DNA from: Sarocladium kiliense
Lineage: Eukaryota > Ascomycota > Sordariomycetes > Hypocreales > Sarocladiaceae
Assembly (NCBI GenBank): GCA_030734395.1
Contig: JAUZTG010000029.1
Span: forward strand, 1,922,001 to 1,986,000
Reading direction: 5' to 3'
Length of the DNA stretch: 64,000 nt
The notes beneath the pieces are model-generated. The model had not been told where the DNA came from, ran no database searches, and saw nothing but the letters and a program-made list of their open reading frames with translations. The number at the start of each line of letters is the position of its first letter. Positions within the stretch are counted from its first letter, which is position 1. This document shows, one piece after another, positions 11,650 through 20,950 of the stretch. A program made the translations under genes and the position numbers.

Positions 11650-13449
11650 AATGGGAGGGGGGAAGTTTCAAACGAAACGGAACTGAAAGGGCTATGGACT
11701 GATGCGCGCGCGCGTGGCTCTTGGGTGTGGACTAGCAATAACAAAACGGAGGGGAACGTGGTTCTGCACAAGTAATGAGGAGGAAACGACACATCTAATT
11801 CATAAGTTAGAAGAGCGTAATTATGCCGTCACTGAGCGCGTACGATCCTCCGCTGGCATTGCTCATGGTGTGTCTCGTCCGGCTGGTCTTTACATCATAT
11901 CGAAGATCAGCTGGTGCATGCTTCCCCGGAGAAACAATGATCACCAGCCCACCAGCCACACTAACCCTGCACACCGCCACATCTCTAAGGAGCCTTTGTG
12001 GCTTGACCCTGCGTGTGTGGCGCAAACGCACGCCCCTACGATCCGCCTCGTGCCATGTTCATCAAGAGCTGTGGTGCAGTCCCTCGTCAATCGAAGAGTC
12101 GAGACACAGAGATACCTCAAGGTACAACCAGCGATCGTCGTGGTTAGCCACAGTGATCGACAGAGAAGTCGCCAGGAACGCTTAGAGGGCCACGCGTGCA
12201 CCGCCACGAAGAGGATACAGCTGTGGCGAGTTTTCTTTTCGATGGTCATTGTTTGTCTTGGGTGGTGGAGTTTGTTGGAGAAATTGAGGGCGGATGGTGC
12301 GCTGTTGGAGAGGTACTTCGAGAGGGCCGGGCTACCTGTGGCTTATGGAGGGGGGGTGCGTTGACGAGGGGCTGCAAGCCGGTGTCACCTGTAGTGTGTG
12401 CTACGGACTGTCCCCCGTTCGGTGGGCGACGGATTTAATTCGTGCAGATGCTCGATTTCGTCAGTGCAGGACCTTCAGCACCGCGGGAATCTTAGTAGTG
12501 CACACAATGCGCCTCTAGTGCAAGGTACCTCCACAGATGGCATGAATTGCGTTCTGTTGATGATCGCGCCTCGATGAACGTGAAATTCGACCATCACAGC
12601 CAATCGACGCTTGCCTCGTCCCCCTGATTAACGTGCCATTCACATCATTGCATGCCTAGAACGCGCGTTGTTCAACTGTAGACAAGTGACACTAACGCAG
12701 GAGGTAGCCAGCCCTGACGATGGCTACTTGTCGCGGATGCGCATTGATCTGATCGCACGACTGGCCCAGAGAACCCTACAGCATACTCTCCACCCTCCTC
12801 TTCGGATGCTCATCTCGACCCGAGGGGCACGGCATCTTCCTCTCATATCTTCCCTTGTAATCTTTCACCCAACACCGAAGTCGAACCGGTGGCGAACGGT
12901 TGACCGACACGAGGAGGAGTGCATGCTTTGCCAAGAGTATTGTCAGAGGAGGAGTCCCATTGCTTCCGTGGCCCCCTCGTGACCCCTAGGCATTTCGCAA
13001 TCAGACACCTCGCTTACACACAGTTGAACAAGATGTACACCCTTCGTTCTCGCCCCTCGTCCAGGGCTCTAGCCTTTCTAGGGTCGGAAATGCAAAGATG
13101 GATACTATTCGGCAAGACATTGGTACCCTCTAGAGCGGTGCGTGGCACCTACACACTTCTTCCCCTGAGAGCCGCGCCGGATGGAAGTTGCCGAAAGCCC
13201 CTTTCATCCAACATCAATGATTGGATAAGTCCAGGCATGTGGTATTACTCGGCACTCTTCGTTGCCGGCTATGACATGTTGGGATATAGCAGATAAAGGG
13301 GATAGATACATGGACGGTTAATTGGGCAGATCCCACAGCTGGCTACATGGGCACCTCGATCTCGGGATCGGATACTGAGGTCTCCGGACTAAGCTCATCT
13401 CCATGATTTCCAGGGTTGTAGCCCAACGAATTGCTACTAGAGCATCTGC

Positions 13450-13450
<1 letters not shown>

Positions 13451-13491
<41 letters not shown>
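13451..13491 (+). repeat. Poly-A run (41 A)
   Basis: Forty-one uninterrupted A residues on the + strand in non-coding DNA. It could be a slippage-expanded homopolymer, the tail scar of a retroposed transcript, or an assembly artefact. I looked upstream for a processed coding sequence and saw none. No target-site duplication is obvious next to the run. Confidence 0.9.
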
Positions 13492-13495
<4 letters not shown>

Positions 13496-14033
13496 TGCAT
13501 TCGTACTGTACGCCCCCCAGTATGATGATGTGACGGGGAATAAAGTTGTGGATGAAGATATGGCGGTGGTGAGCACGAGGCAGCATGGGTACCGTGGTCT
13601 CGGTGGCCTCCGAAGAAACCAACTGGACCCTGAAAACGTTTGGGGACAGCCCCTCCTTGCCCTTCATTGTGGGGGATGCAACCGCCTCACTCCCAGCCAG
13701 CCAGCTAGCTACTAAGGTATGTGGTAAGGTAGCATTATGCTCTGAGTCAATTCAGTTACTACCCAAAGCAACAAGAGACTTCTTGGGATTGATTCGCCCT
13801 CTAACTACATACCCCGTCGTAGTCTCAGGGGTGGACGCGTGGACAATGATGCCGTCGCACGGAGCTGATCTGTTCTGGCCCCGACGATCACCATGGGCTG
13901 CCTCACCAAGTGACTCACAATAGCCTTGTCTTCGTGGGCAGGTGACACTTGGGTTGCCGATAAGCAGTTTTGATCTACCCCATGTCGAGATCGAGGGAGT
14001 TTATTTTGTCTAGACCAAACGGTGCTGCCGCAG

Positions 14034-14058
14034 TGTGAGTGTGAGTGTGGGTGTGTGC
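14034..14058 (+). repeat. Degenerate GT/GA microsatellite
   Basis: About 25 bases of GTGTGAGTGTGAGTGTGGGTGTGTG type, an imperfect GT repeat with GA and GG interruptions, in non-coding DNA. Confidence 0.85.
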
Positions 14059-16145
14059 AACACCGTGTAAGTCGCAGGGCATAGCCTCGATGGCGATATC
14101 TGGGAGTCTGGCAGCCCTTCTAAGCGACCGACGCAGGATTGCGCAATGCTGCATCATCAATTCAGCTGGACATGGGTCATAATGTAAATCTCTTTCCTGT
14201 CGGGGAATTTGACATGTTCTGCCCAATTTTCTTTCTTTAGTAACTGGATTGACATGCTAAAATAAGAAATCACAATCACGTTCGATCCGTCGCTTGGCTG
14301 TCCCCGTACCTTTTCGCCACTGTGCAACGAGAAAAGAAACACTAAAGCCATAATCCCATCCCCGCTTTATTTTTTGACTGGGATCAAATGTCAGTCGATG
14401 GATAGGGTTTTCAGAATTTGCCATCGTCTTTTTTTTCGGGTGGCTTAACCCCGAGACACTCGGGAGGCTGAAGCCAATCAGAGGTCAGACGAGTTACCAA
14501 TCTGGGGAGGGTGTGTGCCTGCCGGTCCCTCGATGCGCCACGCAGCGGGGTGGCCTGGTGGGAATCGAGAAACCTTGTCCCGCTGTGGCTCGAGAGCAGA
14601 GGAAGGGAGGCTGAGGAAGAGACATGTTTGCCTCTTGGAATAGCCAAGGCGGTAGAAAAGCGATGAGGTGCCCAGGAGTCTCAAGGACGAGGGCCGTGGC
14701 GCTCTGAGGGATAGGGACTTGGAATGCTGTCTATTGTCTTTGCGCTGCGTCGAGTGACGAGAACAAGACAAGTTCACGACTGAATTGACATTGACATCCA
14801 AGCGGACATGCCGATAAGCCACGCCAGATGACGAAACGATCGCAGGGATCCTTCACGAGCCACAGATGCCAGCTGGAGTTGAGCCACAGAGTCACGGAGA
14901 GAGGGAGGGTGGATGGAGAGGGCGGGCACACGGCCCAATCGCTGCAGCAAGCGCCTGGGACAAATCGGCGAAGCTGCCCTGTAACGCATTGAGTGATGCG
15001 AAAGGGACCGGCAGCTCAGCTGAAGCAGCTACTGAACGGCAGTGACGTTCAGGCATACGATGATACTTTGGGATAAGCAGAAGAGGAGAATTGAATGGCC
15101 AGGCTTCAATCGGGAGGAGGCAGCGACTGCGAACAACTCAGAGAAACTTCGGAGAACGACGACGACATTATGCGACCGAGTTGCGACACCTGAAGAGCGA
15201 TCAATGGTGCAAAGGCTGTGTCTTGATGCTAAGCTTTGTCGCAAAACAGCAAGATGAAGACTGCGCCCGAGAGGATGACAGGATTGCGCCAACCGACACA
15301 ACACCTACGAACGATCGAAATTATACATAGAAAGTTGTGATGGGATATCAAAAGATGCTGGAGAACCGTCTACAAGCACTCTTTGAAGATGCGCCATTGT
15401 TAATGGGATGCTGTCGTACAGTGCTCGGAACTGAAGTTGAGAGATTGCTATGACTGCATTTGGCGGGGTGAAGCTGGGCTCTTCCAGTGAAGATGCTGCT
15501 GCAGCATGTGCCCCGCGATGCGCGATCGGATCTGGGAGCAGGCATGCAAATCTGCAATGGAGAGATCTGAAAGGAGCTCCAATACAAGGGCAGAAGATGT
15601 GACATATGCTCTATGGGAAATAGTTGAGGCAGACAGAATTCGTCACATAGGCAGAGAACGTATTGTCGAATACACATCATGTTCCAATCTGCATTGTCTC
15701 GTGCACTTACTTTTTTGCTGATTTTATTCTATGGCTGTCGTTACAGGCAGTGAGCCGACGCGGGTCAATCTTGGGAGTTGGAGAAGACCCATGACTGCTA
15801 TAACGAAACTTAGGGACAAACGAAGACGCGCTGATTGAAAACATTTAATTGGCCGAGTCTCGAGGCAACTTATCAATATCAATTTGTTTGGAGACAAGAA
15901 CGTGTTGGAAGGGCAGCAATCGCATACGTCAGGACTGTACGGTGCTTGAGCATTGCATGATATCCTTGCTTGCCATCTGATTAAATCGCCTCATAGAAGA
16001 CCAATAAAGGGAACTGAAATAGTTCAATCCAAAAGATTATGGAATTGGTAATTGATCATGCATTTGGTGGCTCTTTCGTTGCTTTCGCCCATCTCGTGAC
16101 CTGGTGTGCACTGTTGGAGGTGGGCCACTTGCACTACAGTGCTTT

Positions 16146-16171
16146 ACGCGTGCCGACGCGTCTCGACGCGG
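16146..16171 (+). promoter_or_regulatory. Tandem MluI cell-cycle boxes of PRI1
   Basis: Two perfect ACGCGT boxes at 16146-16151 and 16156-16161 and a one-mismatch copy (ACGCGG) at 16166-16171. They are spaced exactly 10 bases apart, 115-141 bases before the PRI1 start. ACGCGT is the MCB element bound by the MBF complex (Mbp1-Swi6, or Res-Cdc10 in fission yeast) that activates DNA-replication genes at G1/S. The helical phasing and the target gene support a real regulatory array. Binding is inferred. Confidence 0.75.
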
Positions 16172-16286
16172 CTCCCTCCAAATTATGACCTCGTTGACCG
16201 CAACAAGACCCTACCACCATCCACCACCCCCACATCCATCTTCACGACGAGGCAGCTCGATAATCAAGAACACAGGGTTGTCCAAG

Positions 16287-18002
16287 ATGCCGCATTCCGA
16301 ATCACCAAAGGGCAAGTCGTCGCCGGCGGCCGTTAAGGACGAGCCAATGGACGATGCCGCCATCCCTAGCCAAGTCGAAGACCATGCCGTTGGAGAGGCC
16401 GATGTCGACATGGATCAGAGCCAAAGCCAGAGCCAGACGCAAGGAAGGGACGAGCAGACAAAGAAAGATGTCAAACTCGAAGACCTCTTCGCAGATGTCG
16501 ACTCAGATGATGACTTCCCGAGCTCGGCGCCCGTCCCTAAGCAGGAACCGGCCAGCTCTCCTCCAACAGCTGATCTGCCCAGGTGAGCTTCGCAACGATA
16601 TCCTTGGCCACAATGACCATGACTGACGACGATAGCGATGCCCTTGCTCTGAAGGCTTCCGACCCGGAGGTCATGCGCAGCTTCTACCAGCGCCTCTTCC
16701 CATGGCGATACCTCTTCCAATGGCTGAACCACAGCCCAACTCCCACCAACGACTTTGGCAACCGAGAGTTCGCCTTCACCCTCCAGAACGATGCCTACCT
16801 TCGATACCAATCCTTTGCCACAGCTGATCTGTATGTCGCGCGCTTTACTGCTGTGCACCTCACAAATATCTGACCACTTCCCATAGCCTGCGCAAAGATG
16901 TCCTCCGTCTCATGCCCTCCCGTTTCGAAATCGGCCCCGTCTACACCACCAACCCGCGTGATCGCAAAACCCTCCGCAACTCCTCCGCCTTCAAGCCCCT
17001 CGCCAAAGAGCTCTGCTTCGATATCGATTTGACAGACTACGACGATGTGCGCACCTGCTGTGAAAAGGCTAATATCTGCAACAAGTGCTGGCAGTTTATG
17101 ACGATGGCTATTAAGGTCATTGATGCGGCGCTACGGGAGGACTTTGGGTTCAAGCATATCATGTGGGTATACTCTGGAAGGAGAGGTGCGCACGCTTGGG
17201 TGTGTGACAAGAAGGTCAGGTCGATGGATGATCAGAAGAGGAGGGCTATTGCTGGGTATCTGGAGGTGGTGAAGGGTGGTGCGCAGAGTGGCAAGAAGGT
17301 CAATGTCAGAAGACCACTGCATCCGCATCTTTCGTAAGCTTACCCCAGCTCATCGCGTCAGAAGTGCGCTAATGATGTTGCAGACGAAGCCTGGACATTC
17401 TTAGGGAACACTTCCAAGAGGATGTGCTCCAAGTCCAGGATCCATGGGCCTCTCAAGAACAAGCAGAGAGGCTTCTCCAGCTTCTTCCTGACAAGACTCT
17501 GAACGAGTCTCTCCGTCGGAAGTGGGATGCTGCTCCTGGCCGTGCCAGTACCTCCAAATGGGCCGATATCGACACCGTCGCAAAGTCTGGCGCAAGCAAA
17601 CACCTCGACTCGAAAGCCCTTCTCGAAGCCAAGCAGGACATCGTTCTCGAATACACGTACCCCCGTCTCGATATTGAAGTCAGCAAGAAGCTCAACCATT
17701 TGCTCAAGAGTCCCTTTGTAGTGCACCCTGGCACGGGTCGGGTGTGTGTACCGATTAGCACCAAGGCTCTCGAGGAGTTTGACCCGCTTGAGGTGCCGAC
17801 TGTGCAGGGCTTGCTGGCAGAGATTGACGCGTGGAAGGGAGAAGGGAAGGAGGAGGAAGGGGGTAAGGGTGTGGCTGATTGGGAGAAGACGAGCTTGAAG
17901 CCGTACATCGACCAGTTCAGGTTGTTTATTAATGGGATTATGAAGGAGGAGAGGGGCCCAGGGATCAAGAGGGAACGAGAAGAGGATGCGATGGAGTTCT
18001 AA
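16287..18002 (+). CDS. PRI1: DNA primase small (catalytic) subunit
   Basis: Exons 16287-16582, 16636-16830, 16887-17333 and 17384-18002 encode 518 residues. The introns are 53, 56 and 50 nt and join in frame. The protein makes RNA primers in the nucleus as part of polymerase alpha-primase. After a Ser/Gln/Asp-rich N-terminal tail of about 105 residues, the primase fold begins at FYQRLFPW. The metal-binding FDIDLTDYD segment supplies the catalytic Asp pair. A Cys cluster (CCEKANICNKCW) forms the zinc site, and SGRRGAHAWVCD is the signature nucleotide-binding motif. The C-terminal half carries the KLNHLLKSPFVVHPGTGRVCVPI segment typical of the family. The acidic N-terminal tail is longer than in yeast. 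Its stop lies 66 bases from the stop of the convergent TRM10 gene. Confidence 0.95.
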
Positions 18003-18068
18003 AGGTATTGGAGGACGGTACAGATGTTTGGCATGGATATGTATACTGGCGTTGGGGCTCAATTGATG

Positions 18069-19187
18069 TTATGACTGCTCAGCAGGCTGCCCTGTCTCGC
18101 CTTCACCCTCGGTCACACCATCACTAGCATCACTACCCTCACCCGCGTCCTGATCCTGATCCTCTTCCGCCTGTGCCCCCTCAACCTGCTCATCACCACC
18201 CGCCCCCTTCAAAACGCCCCCTTTCCTCTTGGGTATAACACTCACAAACGCCTCACCCCAGTCCTCACACTCCAGCCACTTGAGCATGATCTCCACAACA
18301 TGGTTCGTCGCCAACACCTGCCGACTCTGCATGACCATAAAGTCCCCAATCGGCAACCTCGCAGTCCTGATCCCCTTCTCGGTCGCCCGACGGTGGCACA
18401 GTCCCTTTTCTCGATTCTTATCGACGAGCCCGCCGATCACGTATGTGGTGTTGGCTTCGAGCCGTTGGAGGGTGTATGGTGAGTCTGAGGAGAGGTAGAT
18501 TACGTCGCTGTATGCTGGGTCGAGGGGAGGATCCTCCGTTTGCTCGCCACTTGTTTCTTCACGTGTGAGAGCTGGCTTGTCCGGGTTGGGCTGGAGTGCT
18601 GGGATTAGCTCTCCGCCTTTCTCCTTCATCCCCTCCCGGGCTTTCACTGCCGCTTGGAGGAAGTCACCCTCCTCAAACCCAATACCCCTCCAATTGGCAT
18701 GTGCGTTTCTGAGGACAGTTTCAAATCGGTCCTTGAGCTTCCCTCTCCAGCCGTCCACCCAAAAGTGTGACTTGTACTGCGCCTTCTGGTTATCAGAGTA
18801 CGATCTCGTAATTTGACTGGCAAGTGAGATGCGTTCCTTGTCGCGCATATACTGCTCGAAATCACAATCAAGGACCAACGCAATGGGGACTAGCACTGCA
18901 GGCTCCCTTTTAGGAATTAGAGAGTTGGGGTCAATGCCTTGGCTCAAAAGTTGCTGGCGTTGGGTGCGCTTTCGGATCTTGCTTTCAACCCTCTTCTCTT
19001 TCCGGCGCTTTGCACGTTCTCCACGACCTTCCTCCCATGCTTGGCGCTTGCGAAGGCGTTTGAGGGCGTTCTTTGAGAGCGGAGCTGAAGCCTCCTCGTT
19101 GGTAGCTGGGTTGGTGGTGGATGTTGATGCAGGGTTCGTGGAACCAGCGTCCACGGAGGGCTGCGTCTCCTCCCCTTGAATCTCCAT
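18069..19187 (-). CDS. TRM10: tRNA (guanine-N1) methyltransferase Trm10
   Basis: Single-exon SPOUT-fold methyltransferase of 372 residues that methylates N1 of guanine-9 in tRNAs using S-adenosylmethionine. I chose the ATG at 19187; the frame is open 13 codons further upstream but only to non-ATG codons. Visible features are a Lys/Arg-rich N-terminal region (KNALKRLRKRQAWEEGR) that would bind tRNA, then the core starting at VLDCDFEQYM. Next come SQITRSYSDN, DVIYLSSDSP, the family signature TTYVIGGLVDKNREKGLC, and ATEKGIRTARLPIGDFM (SAM-binding knot). The C-terminal 50 residues are an acidic Asp/Glu/Gly-rich tail. It is convergent with PRI1 (66 bp between stops) and divergent from the complex I gene (452 bp). 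Confidence 0.95.
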   Translation of the reverse strand: MEIQGEETQPSVDAGSTNPASTSTTNPATNEEASAPLSKNALKRLRKRQAWEEGRGERAKRRKEKRVESKIRKRTQRQQLLSQGIDPNSLIPKREPAVLVPIALVLDCDFEQYMRDKERISLASQITRSYSDNQKAQYKSHFWVDGWRGKLKDRFETVLRNAHANWRGIGFEEGDFLQAAVKAREGMKEKGGELIPALQPNPDKPALTREETSGEQTEDPPLDPAYSDVIYLSSDSPYTLQRLEANTTYVIGGLVDKNREKGLCHRRATEKGIRTARLPIGDFMVMQSRQVLATNHVVEIMLKWLECEDWGEAFVSVIPKRKGGVLKGAGGDEQVEGAQAEEDQDQDAGEGSDASDGVTEGEGETGQPAEQS

Positions 19188-19639
19188 TAAGTCGAAGGAC
19201 TCAGCTTGTGTTGTTGTCGAATTCAATATTGCTGTGTTGTAAGAGGTGAAAGATATTGGAGGATGTGAAGAGCCTGTCGGATGTGACGCTGCTTGGCGAC
19301 GGTTGTGATGCCAGATCCCAGCCAGAAAATGTTATTGAAGGCGATGCCAGTATATGTGCTCTGCAAAACAATAGCGATTGTTGATACACTGAGACACAAT
19401 ATGAAAATAACGGGCAAATTCTGCCTACAGCCCTCTCATCACCAAAAGACGTGAGGCATCTTGAAGTTCTGCCCCCACCAAACCAATCACATCCCGCCAA
19501 TTGCAAATCACGTGACACCTAGCTCCCATCTCGGCATCTCCATTGACTTCATCCCTCCCGAAGCTTGTTCCCCCAAAAGGCCGCTACGAAAATCCTCAAC
19601 ATCCTCCCCTCCTCAACCACCCAAACCCCCCAATTCGTC
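19188..19639. promoter_or_regulatory. Divergent promoter, TRM10 / complex I subunit
   Basis: 452 bases between two divergent start codons. It contains a CACGTG E-box near 19508 and a CT-rich leader directly before the + strand start. The minus strand before TRM10 has a frame open for over 90 codons, which I read as leader rather than coding because it lacks an ATG joined to the domain. Confidence 0.5.
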
Positions 19640-20445
19640 ATGGCGTCCCACGGCGAGCCTGCCACGCCTCTGCCTCCGCCGGCAGGGGATGTCCCTTACG
19701 TCCCCCACGACACAATTAACGAGACCGGCAAAACTGCTGTCATCGGCCTCGGCAGTGGTTTGCTGGCCGCGTCAATCCAGAATGCCCTCGCGAGGAGGAA
19801 CGTGGGCGCGTTCGGCATCTTCACCCGTGGCGCTCCCCTTATCGGAATTGCTAGTATGTGCACTTTGCGACGCGGATGGAAGCCATTGGCGGTGATAGTG
19901 TCGCTGACTTGAGGCTGTCTAGCTTTCGCCCCCGCCGCGTACACGTTCGTCTCGCGGACGGCCATGAACCTGCAGGAGAAGGAGAGCACCTTTGCTGCCG
20001 CACTCGGAGGCTTCGCCTGCGGTGGTGTCCTAGGTCTTCCTTGTGAGTTTGGATGGTTCTCGGATCCAATTGATATCTCGCGCTAACATCCGACCAGACC
20101 GACGTCTGCCTAACGTCATGGCTCTCGGTGCCTTTGTCGGCAGCGTCGCTGGCGCTCTTCACATGTTCGGCGGCCGGATCGACTCTTTCAGACATGAGGA
20201 GGACGAGTTTGCTCGCAAGGAGACCGTCCGCCGCACGACCCGTATCCCCGTTCAGCAGACTATTGATGAGCTTGGTTCCGGCCCTAGTATGTTCCCTCGT
20301 CCAGCCAGCATCCATGAATTCCACACTAACGCGCTATACAACAGTGATCAAGGGCCCTGATTACGAGGAGAGGAGGCGCGAGCGTCTTCAGGAGAAGTTC
20401 GGCGTCGAGATCAACCCCGTCAAGGCCACCGCCGACGGCAACTAA
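19640..20445 (+). CDS. Mitochondrial complex I subunit, NDUFA11/B14.7 type
   Basis: Exons 19640-19853, 19923-20042, 20098-20286 and 20345-20445 encode 207 residues. All introns (69, 55, 58 nt) have CTRAY branch sites, for example CGCTGAC and CACTAAC. The protein is of the Tim17/Tim22/Tim23 fold. It has Gly-rich hydrophobic helices (VIGLGSGLLAASIQNAL, a FAAALGGFACGGVLGLP segment and ALGAFVGSVAGAL) followed by a charged matrix tail (RRRERLQEKFG). This matches the fungal NADH:ubiquinone oxidoreductase 21.3 kDa subunit (Neurospora NUO21.3b), the counterpart of mammalian NDUFA11, an accessory subunit of the membrane arm in the inner mitochondrial membrane. A TIM22-type translocase paralogue is the alternative, but the tail and length favour complex I. 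Confidence 0.85.
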
Positions 20446-20950
20446 AGACACAACAACAACACGCGGAAAGCACCACACATACTTCATACCCGGGGCGGCG
20501 AGCGAAACGGTAGAGGCACTGTATATAGTTTTCTTCCCGAGGAAGAAACCCTGCTACACTAGACAAATGGGAGTTCATTCTTTGTTTTATTCAGCCCTCG
20601 GTTGCTGCTGTCTTGTGCTCTATTGCACGACGCGCAGGCTATGGTCAAAAGGTACGTTCTACATTTTCTTTTCTGTTCTCCTTTTCACTCCCTCACTCTC
20701 GTGATGATATGCTTCAGAGGCTGTTTATGATCCAAACTGATTCGAACGCTCACCATTTCTATCAACATTTATCTGAAAATTCCACTTTTTTACACACAAG
20801 CTGTTGGCAAATCTTGAACGAGCAATCGCTAATTATTATTCAGATCATTCCGAGACGCCTAGTATCCTGTTTTACGTACTTTACAATTGTTACGAGAGAC
20901 CAACTCCAAGTTTCCTTTCAGGCTCCAACACTTGTTGTGACACCACGTTG
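20446..20950. terminator. Convergent 3' regions of complex I gene and MSH2
   Basis: 505 bases between two convergent stop codons, T-rich on the + strand in 20.65-20.90 kb. No gene is seen. It should hold both polyadenylation regions, but no single signal stands out. Confidence 0.4.

Larger units (their letters stand above)
10727..16286. other. Gene-poor region downstream of the Grainyhead gene
   Basis: About 5.5 kb with no gene I can support. The first 200 bases are probably the Grainyhead 3' untranslated region (T-rich runs near 10.83-10.86 kb). The rest holds homopolymers (18 G at 11.63 kb, 41 A at 13.45 kb, and two adjacent runs of 9-10 A near 11.24 kb) and a degenerate GT tract at 14.03 kb. 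Open frames up to about 220 codons occur on both strands but lack domains and homogeneous composition. The last 150 bases contain the PRI1 promoter elements listed separately. Confidence 0.5.

Noticed and set aside
11702..12364. A 220-codon + strand frame downstream of the Grainyhead gene
   Set aside because: No domain, and several overlapping frames of similar length on both strands indicate chance openness of GC-rich DNA.
14430..14760. ACTCGGGAGGCTGA-like string reminiscent of the Alu domain of 7SL/SRP RNA
   Set aside because: The conserved fungal UGUAAU loop and the helix 8 GNAR/asymmetric loop could not be found nearby, so the match is only a short coincidence.
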